Shown: positions 24,686-33,381 of the stretch, piece by piece
Numbering within the stretch: position 1 is the first letter of the stretch
Layout of the letters: every line of letters starts with the position of its first letter
Origin: an uncultured Eubacteriales bacterium
GTDB taxonomy: Bacteria > Bacillota > Clostridia > Oscillospirales > CAG-272
Length of the DNA: 64,000 nucleotides
Reading direction: 5' to 3'
Assembly (NCBI GenBank): GCA_905201895.1
Contig: CAJKPX010000006.1
Span: 8,676 to 72,675 of the forward strand
Made by a program: the position numbers and the translations under genes
The notes under the pieces: model-generated
Databases searched by the model: none
What the model was told of the DNA's origin: nothing
Seen by the model: only the letters and a program-made list of their open reading frames with translations

Positions 24686-25444
24686 TTAAGCCAGATAAAG
24701 CGACACGCGGTCGAGAATGCGGTTGACGTTATCAATCTGCGAGATCATGCCCGAGATTTTGACCTTGCCCTCTCCAACCGCTGCAACGGCGTTGATTTTG
24801 CCGTCAAAGAGATCGCGCGCCGTGACGAGATCGTCAAAGCGCATCTCCGAAAAGCTCTCGCCGGGGTCCTTGTGGATCGCGGTGAGGTGATGCCCCTCAG
24901 CGCGCACGCCGACCGCAAGCTCGGAGCCGATCGCAAGGCGGATCACGCCGTCCACGATGTTCGATGCCGAGAACTTACCAACCGCATCCCAGTTGCCGAC
25001 CTCCGCAACCGCTCCCGCGATCACATGGAGCATCAGAATCGTGGAGCGCTCAAAAAAGACGGGGTCCTTGAGGCGATCGGGCTCGGGGCGCAGATACGAT
25101 GAGAGGATATCGGTGAGCTTTGTGAAGCCGCCGAGCAGAAATCCGATATGCCAGAAGCCGCTTGTTGGAATCGGCATGCCCTCCCCGTCGATCAGATCGT
25201 TGAATTTTTCGCAGGACGGGAACCAGAGCTTAATGCTGCATGCATCAATCCCCTCCCTCATTGCCGCGCGTCCGTTTTTGATGCTCAAGGTCGCACGCGG
25301 TCCGTCCTTGACCGCAAAGCCAATCGAAATTTTCATATCCTTGACCAACGCTGCGGCGTCGGGATCCAGCTCGAGCAGCTTCGGGATCGCTCCCAGAACG
25401 CCAAACAGGTTGCACTGTGCCAATACCCTTACGTCTTTTTCCAT
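24686..25444 (-). CDS. Uncharacterised protein with SCP2-like C-terminal part
   Basis: A 252-residue soluble protein. The C-terminal portion (ELAVGVRAEGHHLTAIHKDP, MRFDDLVTARDLFDGKINAVAAVGEGKVKISG) has the spacing of SCP2/sterol-carrier-like lipid-binding domains, where a loading loop precedes a GKVKISG-type strand; the N-terminal half (ATLSIKNGRAAM, FGFAVKDG-like segments) may be a second divergent copy. Lipid or hydrophobic-ligand binding is the family expectation and is tentative. AAGGGG before ATG 25444 sets the start. It is the promoter-proximal gene of a pair with the aminotransferase. Confidence 0.6.
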   Translation of the reverse strand: MEKDVRVLAQCNLFGVLGAIPKLLELDPDAAALVKDMKISIGFAVKDGPRATLSIKNGRAAMREGIDACSIKLWFPSCEKFNDLIDGEGMPIPTSGFWHIGFLLGGFTKLTDILSSYLRPEPDRLKDPVFFERSTILMLHVIAGAVAEVGNWDAVGKFSASNIVDGVIRLAIGSELAVGVRAEGHHLTAIHKDPGESFSEMRFDDLVTARDLFDGKINAVAAVGEGKVKISGMISQIDNVNRILDRVSLYLA

Positions 25445-25480
25445 ATCGGTTCCCCTTTTCATTTATGATAGATTGTTTTC

Positions 25481-25509
25481 ATTATAACAGAACTGCCCCA
25501 AAATTGCAA
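25481..25509 (-). promoter_or_regulatory. Sigma-A promoter of the SCP2-like/aminotransferase operon
   Basis: Minus strand TTGCAA (25504-25509), 17 bases, TATAAT (25481-25486). Confidence 0.8.
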
Positions 25510-25549
25510 GATATTTTTTTCAAAAAGAGCGATAACAAGGTCTTTCCTC

Positions 25550-25578
25550 TTGACTTTTACAGTTTTTCGGAGTAAAAT
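25550..25578 (+). promoter_or_regulatory. Sigma-A promoter of the acyltransferase-domain gene
   Basis: TTGACT (25550-25555), 17 bases, TAAAAT (25573-25578). Confidence 0.75.
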
Positions 25579-25616
25579 GATGCTAACTCTTATCAAAAAG
25601 AAAAAAGGAGCTTGAC

Positions 25617-26516
25617 ATGGTCCTGCAAAATGCTCTATGGTTGGATTTTCCCGCAGACGCGGCAAAATTTCTCGACAAAACAGCCCACAACCTATGGTCC
25701 GATCCAACGCTTGCTCAATTGCTTGTAAAAGCGGAGGATGCGCTCTTTGACGTCAACGTATGCAAAACCGAGCTTCTCAATATCCTGGCGTCGGTTGCAG
25801 AAAAGACCGACGTTGATCCGCGCACCGTGGATCTGACCATGCTCCTCCGCGCCGTTGACCGCCTGCGTGCGCAATACCGCGAAAAAGGGCTCCCCGACGA
25901 GGTCTGCCGCGAGACGCTGCGCGACCTCAAATATAAGCACGCCGAATGCCACGAGGTCTACGGCGTTGACGGAACCTTTGTGACCGAGTGGTTTCCCCTG
26001 CATTTCCGTTGTCAGCTTTTCGCACTCGGGCGACTGCAATACGAGCGACACGCCTTTGAATACGATACCTACGGCAGCCGCCTTGTGCGAGGTGACACGG
26101 TATACAAATGCCACATTCCCTCCTGCGGACCGCTCACCGAGGAGAGCGTGCTTGCCTCCTTCAGAACCGCCTATGCATTTTTCGCAGACGAGCTGCGGGA
26201 CGGTATCATGCCGATCTTTTGCAGCTCCTGGATGCTCTATCCGCCGCATGACGCCGAGGTTTTTCCCGCAGGCTCCAATCTGCACCGCTTTTACACGCTT
26301 TTTGACGTCATCGAGGCAATTCCGCTGCCCGAAAATGAGGACTTCTGGCGCATTTTCCACACGCCGTTTGAGCGGAGCACCCTGCCGAATGCCCCCGAGG
26401 ACACCTCGCTTCAGCGTGCCTTCAAGCGCTTTCTGCAAAGCGGCAACGATATGGGTAAAGGCAAGGGCATTCTGCTCTTTGACGGTGAGCATATCCTGCC
26501 AAAAGAAAATTCTTGA
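25617..26516 (+). CDS. Acyltransferase-domain protein (DUF5596/GNAT-like)
   Basis: A 299-residue cytosolic protein that fits the DUF5596 family, described as an N-terminal helical NAT_N domain plus a GNAT-type C-terminal domain. Recognisable stretches are WFPLHFRCQLFALGRLQYER, YKCHIPSCGPLTEESV and a Trp-containing CSSWMLYPPH. The acyl donor and acceptor are unknown. The ATG at 25617 has AAAAGGAG six bases upstream. The end of the gene overlaps the promoter of the next one: its TGA stop (26514-26516) sits inside the TTGACA at 26513. Confidence 0.75.
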   Translation: MVLQNALWLDFPADAAKFLDKTAHNLWSDPTLAQLLVKAEDALFDVNVCKTELLNILASVAEKTDVDPRTVDLTMLLRAVDRLRAQYREKGLPDEVCRETLRDLKYKHAECHEVYGVDGTFVTEWFPLHFRCQLFALGRLQYERHAFEYDTYGSRLVRGDTVYKCHIPSCGPLTEESVLASFRTAYAFFADELRDGIMPIFCSSWMLYPPHDAEVFPAGSNLHRFYTLFDVIEAIPLPENEDFWRIFHTPFERSTLPNAPEDTSLQRAFKRFLQSGNDMGKGKGILLFDGEHILPKENS

Positions 26517-26541
26517 CAAATCTGCAAAAAAGCGGTATAAT
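26513..26541 (+). promoter_or_regulatory. Consensus sigma-A promoter overlapping the preceding stop codon
   Basis: TTGACA (26513-26518), 17 bases, TATAAT (26536-26541). The -35 contains the TGA of the acyltransferase gene. Confidence 0.9.
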
Positions 26542-26586
26542 GAAAGCAGAAGATCGCACATTTGAACGCAAAGGAGGAAATTCCCC

Positions 26587-27201
26587 TTGAATAAGATTAT
26601 TACCATCGGTCGTGAATTCGGAAGCGGCGGTCGCGAGATCGGCAAGCGTTTGGCAGACCACCTCGGCATTGCTTACTACGACAGAGAGATCGTGACCGAG
26701 ATTGCAAAGCGCACCCAGCTCGCCGAAAGCTACGTGCATCAGATCGTGGAGCAGAAATCCGAGATCTTCTTCCCCATCACCATCGGACGCACGCTCCACA
26801 CCGCAGGCTCGGACTATATGCTCCGCCACTATACCTCGGTTTATGCCGAGCAGGCAAACATCCTGCGCGAGATGGCAGAGCAGTCGGATTGCGTGATCGT
26901 GGGACGCTGCGGTGACTACATCCTCAAGGACCTCAAGCCCTTCCGTCTTTTCATCTACGCCGATATGCCTTCCAAAATGGCGCGTTGCCGCGCAAAGGCA
27001 GACGAGCACGAGCATTTGAGTGACCGTGAGCTCGAGCGCATGATCCGCCAGATCGACAAGAACCGCGCGAAATACTATCGCTACTACACGGGACACAGAT
27101 GGGGCGCACATGCTAACTACGACATGTGCATCAACACCACCTCCCTGCCCGTTCCCGAGCTTGCCGAAGCTCTGGCACACCTGTTTGAAAACCGCGATTG
27201 A
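26587..27201 (+). CDS. Cytidylate kinase-like family protein
   Basis: A 204-residue P-loop protein. The N-terminus reads ITIGREFGSGGREIGKRLAD, a Walker-A variant of the Cmk-like family (GREFGSGG), with YYDREIV and a C-terminal basic lid (RCRAKADEHEHLSDRELERM, DKNRAKYYRYYTGHRWG). Proteins of this group are related to CMP kinase but separate from the true Cmk; the substrate may be a nucleoside monophosphate or something else. The start is TTG at 26587, chosen because AAAGGAGG lies nine bases upstream and the family starts here. It has its own strong promoter and terminator. Confidence 0.85.
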   Translation: MNKIITIGREFGSGGREIGKRLADHLGIAYYDREIVTEIAKRTQLAESYVHQIVEQKSEIFFPITIGRTLHTAGSDYMLRHYTSVYAEQANILREMAEQSDCVIVGRCGDYILKDLKPFRLFIYADMPSKMARCRAKADEHEHLSDRELERMIRQIDKNRAKYYRYYTGHRWGAHANYDMCINTTSLPVPELAEALAHLFENRD

Positions 27202-27212
27202 TCCAACAAGAG

Positions 27213-27260
27213 AAGTGGGGTGTCGCAAATGCTCATGCATTTGGTCGACACCCCACTTTT
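27213..27260. terminator. Bidirectional terminator between the kinase-like gene and spoIIE
   Basis: AAGTGGGGTGTCG pairs with CGACACCCCACTT, extended by CAAATGC/GCATTTG, with A and T on the two sides. Confidence 0.9.
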
Positions 27261-27264
27261 CTTT

Positions 27265-29763
27265 TTATTCCTCCTCTGCACTGCAAATGCGAATGGCAAG
27301 TGCCGAGCAATCGTCATGCCCTTCGTTTTTCGCGGCATGGAGGCAGATGTGGTAGACCAGCTCCTCGGGTGTGAGCGTGCCCGCATCGGCAAGAAAACCG
27401 CTGATCCACTCACATTCAGGGTCATCCTGCAAAATGCCGTCGCTGATCATGACCACGGTGTCGCCAACGCGCAGATCAAATGGCGTGGATTGCACGTCAA
27501 GCGCGCAGATGATCCCGATCGGCGCCGTTCCCGCCTGCAGACGATGCACCACGCGGTCACGGATCACAAAGCTCGGGGCGGCACCGCTCTTGGTGAAGGA
27601 CGCCCGTGCCGTCATCAGATCAAGCTCAAGCAGATCGACCGTGGAGGAGCACTCGCGCGTGCTATCGGCGCCTCGTGAGCGGATCATGTTATTGAGCATC
27701 CGTAGAGAGGTGCCCGCGCGATTTCCAGCTCGAAGCATTTTTTCCAAAAAAACCGAGCAGAGCCCCGAGGTGAGCGCCGCCTCACGCCCCGCCCCCATGC
27801 CGTCGCAGATCAAGGCATAGAAAAAGTCCTTCTTATTGGAAAAGAGGTTGATGCTATCACCGCTGACACCGCCATCGGCAGAAAGATTGCTCTCGGCACT
27901 GATCACCGAGATTTTCTTTCGTGCACGGAAGGTCATCAAACTCACGTTGTCCTCGATCTCAAAGATCGGGCAGGAAAGCTCCATGCCGCACATCTCGCCA
28001 AGATCTGCACGCATGGTTTCCACGCTCACGGTCGCATGCTCCACGTCAACGCCGCGTACCAAAATCTGCCGACGGCGCATGCCATAGACCGTGACACTCT
28101 GCGTGCGTACGCCTGCATCCGAAAGATACTCCGCAATCCGCTGCTCAAGCGCGTGATCGAAACGGTATTCGCCGTCATCCTCCTCGAGCGCATCGTTGAT
28201 GATGCTTGCCGCAGATTCGTAGTCCATTGCAAAAATTTCGGTGCGGTTGTTGCGCAGCATCTCACCCGTGAGTTTGGCGCATTCGCTGTTGATGCTATCT
28301 AAAATCGCATCGACCGACTCACATCGGTGGGCAAGCGGCGACGAAATCTGTGCACGCGTGACGCGCCCCTTGGTGTGCAGTGCCGACACGAGCGTGCTCA
28401 CCGTGTGCAGGGTTCCCGAATATTCCAGCCCCCAACAAATGCTCTTGTTGGGACAGTCGGGACAGAAGCGGTCGAAGGATCCGTCGCAGATCTGCCGCAG
28501 ATCGAGCGTACCGGGGCGACGGAAGCGGTCGCTGAGATTGTAAAAAACCTCGGAAAGTGAGGAAAAGGCATCAGAAATGCCGCGGAAACGCTCGCTGGAA
28601 TCCCGATAGCGCGTGCCTTCCATTTTTTGTCGGTCAACCGCCCCTTCCTCTGCCTCGCTTGCCTGTCCGTTATCGGAAAACAAGAGACTGTAAAGACGAA
28701 ATGCCATCCCAGCCGCAAGAACCGACGGCAATAGCAGAAGGAGCGAGGTTGGTCCCTTTGCGTAGCTTGTCCATGCCACTGCCGCAAAAGCGGCAAGCAG
28801 AATGCCGAGATTTTCACGCTTGAGTGCGCAAAGGAGCGAAAAGATCAGCGACGCGGCAACGAGGGCAGGCGCGTGCATCGGATCGTAGGAAAGTCCGGCG
28901 ATCAGCGCTGCCGCAATGCCGATCGCGTATCCTCCGCGACGCGTTGCAAGAAGTGTGAAAAAGAAAGCGAGCATCACCGAGAGCGGAAGCCCAGAAACGA
29001 GCACGCCGTCCGCCGCCCAAACGATGGCAAAGAGCAGGCTTGCACGCGAGATGGCATGCAGAACACGGTATTCGGTGCGATCAGAGAGAGAGACCGACCA
29101 AACGAGCACTGCGATCGGCGTGATGAGCAGCACAAACACAGCCGCAAAAAGATCGTAATAGCGAAAACCGCCGCCGATCACGCGTATCAGCGCAAGAATA
29201 AAAGCAGCCACCGTTGCCGTTACCATTGCAAGTCGCATGCGCTCGGAAAAGAAGCGACGCACGCGCCCCCTTGCAGCTCCCGCTCCATCCGTCTGCAGGC
29301 GCGCCTTCAGCTGCAACAGCCGTGCCGCGTCCTCATCCGACGTCTCCTCTGTTGTCTCCTCTCTGCCGCGTCGAAGCCTTGCACGCAATCGGTCGCTCAA
29401 ATCGCAGACCTCGGGCAGGTCAAACAGCATGGCGCTTGCAATGCGAACGAGCGTGGTTGCGAGCACAACGGCGATGTAGACGGCAGGCGTGCTTGATTGC
29501 CAGAACGCCGACAGCGACAGCCCGATCAGAATCGGAAGTGTGTGTTGGGTGGAGGCACAAAGCAAGCAAAGCCCGAGCGGATAAGTGGCAAAGAGCATGG
29601 GAGCCTGTCCCAAAAGCCACGCCCCGCAGCCCCAGAGAAGCTCAACGGTGAGTCGGCGTAGCCTTTGCCGCCACCCAAGCCCCTCGACGGAGCGAGCGCG
29701 TGCATCCCGCACCTCGGGTCTTTGTTCACTTCGATTCATTTCCTTGACCTTTTCCTGCATATT
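27265..29763 (-). CDS. spoIIE: Stage II sporulation protein E (PP2C-type phosphatase)
   Basis: An 832-residue protein, close to the ~820 of known SpoIIE. The N-terminal part carries about ten hydrophobic segments (from LLWGCGAWLLGQAPMLFA to LLLLLPSVLAAGMAF), a central Cys-containing region (CPDCPNKSICWG) follows, and the C-terminus is a PP2C phosphatase (ALICDGMGAGREAALTSGL, VMISDGILQDD, HDDCSALAIRI). SpoIIE localises to the asymmetric septum and dephosphorylates SpoIIAA to release sigma-F in the forespore. No spoIIAA/AB/sigF genes are in the window. The ATG at 29763 follows AAAGGAAGGG; a longer upstream frame is ignored. Its promoter region holds a possible Spo0A box. Confidence 0.93.
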   Translation of the reverse strand, partial: NMQEKVKEMNRSEQRPEVRDARARSVEGLGWRQRLRRLTVELLWGCGAWLLGQAPMLFATYPLGLCLLCASTQHTLPILIGLSLSAFWQSSTPAVYIAVVLATTLVRIASAMLFDLPEVCDLSDRLRARLRRGREETTEETSDEDAARLLQLKARLQTDGAGAARGRVRRFFSERMRLAMVTATVAAFILALIRVIGGGFRYYDLFAAVFVLLITPIAVLVWSVSLSDRTEYRVLHAISRASLLFAIVWAADGVLVSGLPLSVMLAFFFTLLATRRGGYAIGIAAALIAGLSYDPMHAPALVAASLIFSLLCALKRENLGILLAAFAAVAWTSYAKGPTSLLLLLPSVLAAGMAFRLYSLLFSDNGQASEAEEGAVDRQKMEGTRYRDSSERFRGISDAFSSLSEVFYNLSDRFRRPGTLDLRQICDGSFDRFCPDCPNKSICWGLEYSGTLHTVSTLVSALHTKGRVTRAQISSPLAHRCESVDAILDSINSECAKLTGEMLRNNRTEIFAMDYESAASIINDALEEDDGEYRFDHALEQRIAEYLSDAGVRTQSVTVYGMRRRQILVRGVDVEHATVSVETMRADLGEMCGMELSCPIFEIEDNVSLMTFRARKKISVISAESNLSADGGVSGDSINLFSNKKDFFYALICDGMGAGREAALTSGLCSVFLEKMLRAGNRAGTSLRMLNNMIRSRGADSTRECSSTVDLLELDLMTARASFTKSGAAPSFVIRDRVVHRLQAGTAPIGIICALDVQSTPFDLRVGDTVVMISDGILQDDPECEWISGFLADAGTLTPEELVYHICLHAAKNEGHDDCSALAIRICSAEEE

Positions 29764-29812
29764 TTTCCCTTCCTTTCGCAGGTTGAATCTGCATTTTTCT
29801 TCTTTCCCCACT

Positions 29813-29846
29813 ATTTTACTCTTTTTGTTGTGCAGAATCGGTCGAA
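29813..29846 (-). promoter_or_regulatory. Possible Spo0A-controlled promoter of spoIIE
   Basis: Minus strand TAAAAT (29813-29818) stands 21 bases after TTCGACC (29840-29846), which differs by one base from the reverse 0A box TTCGACA. In Bacillus, spoIIE uses a sigma-A promoter with abnormal -35 spacing and Spo0A boxes nearby. The match here is suggestive only. Confidence 0.35.
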
Positions 29847-30042
29847 ATGGGACCCGAAAAAAATGTTTTATTTCACGGAAGAAACGCAAAAAAGGCAAAA
29901 CGAAGGCACAAAAGGCGGAAGATAGACGAGTGTGGAGGCGTATTTTGCGGTTGCGTATCGCCTGCCGTCGGAATTTGTCGCGCGATTTTTCGATGCTCGG
30001 GGAGGTTTTTTTCAGGAACGCCTTTCTTTTTCGCCCGTGATA

Positions 30043-30051
30043 TGTTATAAT
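30043..30051 (+). promoter_or_regulatory. Extended -10 promoter of the SLOG gene
   Basis: TG-T-TATAAT at 30043-30051 with a poor -35 (TTTCTT, 30023-30028). The rest of 29764-30082 is divergent non-coding DNA between spoIIE and this gene. Confidence 0.6.
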
Positions 30052-30082
30052 AGATAGCGAAAACAAACAAAGGAGGAACGAA

Positions 30083-30559
30083 ATGGGCTTGACGGTTTGC
30101 TTCACGGGTCACCGCGAAATTCCCGAAACCGAATATCAAGGTTTGACCGAACGCTTGACCGAAACGCTGGAAGGGCTGATTGCCGAGGGCGCAACCGAAT
30201 TTCGCGCCGGAGGCGCTCGCGGCTTTGACACACTTGCGGCACTCACCGTTCTGCTCCTGCGCCGTCGGCACCCCGAGATCCGCCTGCACCTGATCCTTCC
30301 CGCCCCCTCTCAAACACGTGGATGGCCGCAGGATGAGGTAACGCTCTACGAGCAGATTCTCGCACAGGCAGACTCGCACCGCTTCGTCAGCACTGCCTAC
30401 TACAACGGTGTGCTTCAGCTGCGCAACCGTGCACTTGTGGAAGGATCGGATATTTGCGTGGCATATCTTTGCAATTCTCACGGAGGCGGCACCGCCTACA
30501 CCGCCGCGCTTGCTCTGAAAAAAGGGCTACGCCTGATCAATATGAGTGAGCTCTTATAA
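30083..30559 (+). CDS. SLOG-domain protein (DUF1273/YpsA-like)
   Basis: A 158-residue cytosolic Rossmannoid protein. It begins LTVCFTGHREIP, then EFRAGGARGFDTLAA (the glycine-rich nucleotide loop of SLOG domains) and ends with YLCNSHGGGTAYTAALALKKG, the usual C-terminal loop. SLOG proteins bind nucleotide-derived ligands. The B. subtilis relative YpsA influences cell division, while other SLOG proteins act as sensors in conflict systems; no partner is seen here. AAAGGAGG before ATG. The gene is single, between its own promoter and a bidirectional terminator. Confidence 0.85.
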   Translation: MGLTVCFTGHREIPETEYQGLTERLTETLEGLIAEGATEFRAGGARGFDTLAALTVLLLRRRHPEIRLHLILPAPSQTRGWPQDEVTLYEQILAQADSHRFVSTAYYNGVLQLRNRALVEGSDICVAYLCNSHGGGTAYTAALALKKGLRLINMSELL

Positions 30560-30562
30560 AAG

Positions 30563-30614
30563 AAAAACGTTGTCAACCGAATGGAAGCCCCATTTGGATT
30601 GGCAACGTTTTTTT
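30563..30614. terminator. Bidirectional terminator
   Basis: AAAAACGTTG...CCGAATGG (30563-30584) pairs with CCATTTGG...CAACGTTTTTT, ending both the SLOG gene and the convergent carboxypeptidase. Confidence 0.85.
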
Positions 30615-30615
30615 A

Positions 30616-31473
30616 TTAAAGAGTAATCGTTACGATATAGTATCCCGTGTTGTCGGGCGAAAGATCACAATGCGCAAAGTCGGTTGGCAGGATCAACGCA
30701 TCAGGAGAGAGCCGCGCGATAAGATACTCGCCGCTCTCGTACCAGACATTTGGCGTGAGGTGATCTATATACTCCTCCAGCGTAAGCTTGCTGTCGGTTA
30801 TGATCCGTGCGTGAGGCTGACCCACGTAGCGCAGATGCCACGGCTCATAGGATATCCCCGTGATCGACCGAGCCCCGTCGGGATAGCGGATGATGTAGCC
30901 GTAATCCGCACAGGTGCGGTTGACCTCCCTGCCTGCTCGTGAACGCAGAAAGCGCATGCCGACAAAATGGGGCGCATAGACGTCGAGCGCAAGCCCCACC
31001 TCGTGTTCACTGCATCCAACCGGGGCGGCAATACCGTCCTCTTTCGATGCGTTGATCTCTGCTTGCTCCTCGGACGTGCGGTAATCGCTTGATACGTAAA
31101 TGCGAATTCCCGTTTTGGCCTGCACGTCATCACGCAGAGCAATATAGGGATCGCGCATCAGAGGATACATCCGCGCACCGTTGTATTCGATCAAATCAGG
31201 AGAAAAATTCTCGGGAATCGGATACTCGGAGTTGATCAGCATGAGCGAGATGGAGAACGTCACACGGTCACATGCCGCGAGCTCCTCCAGTGTCCAAACG
31301 TCCGTGTTTCCAGAGAGCGCGATCTCGGTCAGATCAATCTTTGCGCGCGGACGGGAACGCTCGATAAGCGGAAACCACCATTCCCCGTGCACGTAGATCA
31401 CTCCAATTGACACCACGAGAACAAGGCAGGCAAGCACTGCGAGCAAAATGCGATATTTTTTCTTAATCTTCAA
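30616..31473 (-). CDS. VanY-type D-alanyl-D-alanine carboxypeptidase, membrane-anchored
   Basis: A 285-residue protein with one N-terminal transmembrane helix (ILLAVLACLVLVVSIGVIYV) and an external VanY domain. The zinc motifs are intact: YVSSDYRTSEEQ, CSEHEVGLALDV and EPWHLRYVG. It should remove terminal D-Ala from peptidoglycan stems. The start is TTG at 31473: GGAGGA inside the end of the upstream SDR gene stands eight bases before it, and the TTG overlaps that gene's TGA (TTGA). This makes an operon with the SDR gene. It is the third VanY homologue in the window, after 3578 and 5700. Confidence 0.88.
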   Translation of the reverse strand: MKIKKKYRILLAVLACLVLVVSIGVIYVHGEWWFPLIERSRPRAKIDLTEIALSGNTDVWTLEELAACDRVTFSISLMLINSEYPIPENFSPDLIEYNGARMYPLMRDPYIALRDDVQAKTGIRIYVSSDYRTSEEQAEINASKEDGIAAPVGCSEHEVGLALDVYAPHFVGMRFLRSRAGREVNRTCADYGYIIRYPDGARSITGISYEPWHLRYVGQPHARIITDSKLTLEEYIDHLTPNVWYESGEYLIARLSPDALILPTDFAHCDLSPDNTGYYIVTITL

Positions 31474-32183
31474 ATTGCAAATCCTCCGTCGACCCCAATA
31501 GTCTGCCCTGTGATAAAGGACGCCGCATCTGATGCAAGGAAGCATACAGTCGACGCCACCTCCTCCGCACGTCCCATGCGGCAGAGCGGGGTCTCATCGC
31601 AGAGCGCACGCCGCGTTTCTTCGTCCAGCCCAGCGTTCATTTCGGTTTCGATCACCCCCGGCTCGATGCAGTTAACCGTGATGCCAGAGGGTCCGAGCTC
31701 CTTGGCAAGCGCCATCGTCATGCCGCGAAGCCCCGCCTTTGCAGCCGAATAATGCACCTCGCAGGAGGAGCCGACCTTGCCCCACATCGAGCCGATATTG
31801 ATGATTCGACCGCTCTTTTGCGAGATCATGGTCTTTGCCGCCTCACGCGTGACGTAAAACGCACCGCTGAGGTTGGTGTCGATCATTTGCCGCCAATCGG
31901 CATCGGTCAGATCGGTGAAAAGCTTGATCTGTGCGATTCCTGCGTTGTTGACCAACACGTCAACACCGCCAAGCCACTCGATTGCCCTTGAAGTCGCCGC
32001 CTGTGCCAACGCAGGGTCTGAAATATCCGCACCAAAGGCATGCGCACCCGTTTCCTTCGCCAATGCCTCGGCGTGCGCCTTTTGCGTGTGATAGAAGAAT
32101 GCCACGCTGTCACCCTGTGCCGCAAACGCGTGCACACATGCCGCGCCAATTCCGCGCGAGCCTCCCGTGATAAGAACCCTCAT
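31470..32183 (-). CDS. Short-chain dehydrogenase/reductase, FabG-like
   Basis: A 237-residue NAD(P)-dependent oxidoreductase. It shows the cofactor loop ITGGSRGIGAACV, NNAGIAQ, the catalytic Ser in NIGSMWG, YSAAKAG with Tyr and Lys, and the closing FITGQTIGVDGGFAI typical of 3-oxoacyl-ACP reductases. It could reduce 3-oxoacyl-ACP in fatty acid synthesis, but no fab genes are near and many FabG-like SDRs act on other carbonyls. The ATG at 32183 is preferred by family length although the ribosome site is weak (GAAAAAGAAGAC). Its stop overlaps the start of the carboxypeptidase gene. Confidence 0.87.
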   Translation of the reverse strand: MRVLITGGSRGIGAACVHAFAAQGDSVAFFYHTQKAHAEALAKETGAHAFGADISDPALAQAATSRAIEWLGGVDVLVNNAGIAQIKLFTDLTDADWRQMIDTNLSGAFYVTREAAKTMISQKSGRIINIGSMWGKVGSSCEVHYSAAKAGLRGMTMALAKELGPSGITVNCIEPGVIETEMNAGLDEETRRALCDETPLCRMGRAEEVASTVCFLASDAASFITGQTIGVDGGFAI

Positions 32184-32259
32184 GTCTTCTTTTTCGTCAG
32201 GGCCGCCATAGCGGAACCCCCAACGCCTTTCCCATATATTTACGAGAAGAATTGCTTTC

Positions 32260-33102
32260 TTATTTGTACTCCGATACGGGCATGAGCGATTTGCCGTCGG
32301 TTTCAAAAATGATCTCTCCGTCAAGGTCTGTACGGCAAACCGTGACGCCCTCCGCACGAAGCTTTGCCAGAATTTCGCCGGTTGGATGCCCATAGGAATT
32401 TCCAGCCCCACAGGAGATCACGGCATAGGTCGGACGCATAGCGCGCAAAAAAGCAATCGAGGAGGAGGTGTTGGAACCGTGATGTCCAACCTTATAAAGA
32501 TCACAAGCAAGCTGGGTGACACCAAAGCGCTCGATCAGCGTCGCTTCAGCCGCGCTGTCGGCATCGCCGGTCAGAATTGCAACGGTATCGCCATATGACA
32601 CGCGCAAAACGATGCTGCTCTCGTTGCCACCGTCGGACACGTCGCCAATCGGAGCCAGAACCGCGAGCGTTGCACCGCCGATCTGCGCAAGATGCGTTGA
32701 GCAGACCGTTTTGATCTCTGCCCCACTCTGCTCCGCCGCTCGCAAAAGCAGCCGCGCCGCCTCGTTTTCCATCGGAGCAGCGCTGATCCACACCTCATCG
32801 GTCAAGAAGCGCGAAAGCACGCCGTCAGCTCCGCCGATATGATCCTCGTCGGGATGCGTGAAAACCGCCAGGCGCAGAGACCTGACTCCGAGCTGCTCCA
32901 GCCGCAGACAAAGCAGAGCCTCTGCCGCCTCATCGGCGGCATCCACTAAAATATCGCCGTCGGGTGTGCGAATCAGGAGCGCGTCTCCCTGACCTACGTC
33001 AAGGAAATGAAAGCGGACAACCTCCTCGCGCTCCGCACTGCGGCAAGCCACGAGCGAGAGCAAGAGCAGGATGGGCAGGAGTATTCGCAAAAGCCGTTTC
33101 AT
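32260..33102 (-). CDS. ComEC-type MBL-fold lipoprotein
   Basis: A 280-residue protein with a lipoprotein-like signal (KRLLRILLPILLLLSLVAC) and an MBL domain of the ComEC/Rec2 C-terminal kind: FHFLDVGQGDALLIRTPDG, VDAADE, FTHPDEDHIGG, ILTGDADSAAE and KVGHHGSNTSSS. In ComEC this domain is thought to act as a nuclease on the non-transported DNA strand; here it stands alone on the cell surface, which is common in Firmicutes. The ATG at 33102 has GAAGGGAG nine bases upstream. It lies 76 bases before the SDR gene and reads the same way. Confidence 0.87.
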   Translation of the reverse strand: MKRLLRILLPILLLLSLVACRSAEREEVVRFHFLDVGQGDALLIRTPDGDILVDAADEAAEALLCLRLEQLGVRSLRLAVFTHPDEDHIGGADGVLSRFLTDEVWISAAPMENEAARLLLRAAEQSGAEIKTVCSTHLAQIGGATLAVLAPIGDVSDGGNESSIVLRVSYGDTVAILTGDADSAAEATLIERFGVTQLACDLYKVGHHGSNTSSSIAFLRAMRPTYAVISCGAGNSYGHPTGEILAKLRAEGVTVCRTDLDGEIIFETDGKSLMPVSEYK

Positions 33103-33263
33103 CGCGTCCATCTCCCTTCTCCCAGGTGTTCGGTTACAGTCAAAATCGACAGAAAACACCGTTCCGAAAATCAAACAACTCCAACTGATAGCTTATTATA
33201 GCACAAAAAAGGTATTTTTTCAATCTTTTTTTCAAAAAAAGTGAAAAACAAGAAAAATAACTC

Positions 33264-33292
33264 TTGACAGATCAAGGGGGTTGTGGTATAAT
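33264..33292 (+). promoter_or_regulatory. Consensus sigma-A promoter of rpsF-ssb-rpsR
   Basis: TTGACA (33264-33269), 17 bases, TATAAT (33287-33292) with TG-G before the -10. Confidence 0.92.
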
Positions 33293-33381
33293 ACTGAATT
33301 GGTACGGGCTCGCGCCCGTCTCTCTGCCGTGCAAAAAAATAGATATAGCACGGTCGAATAGTCCATAGGGAGGTGTAAAAC

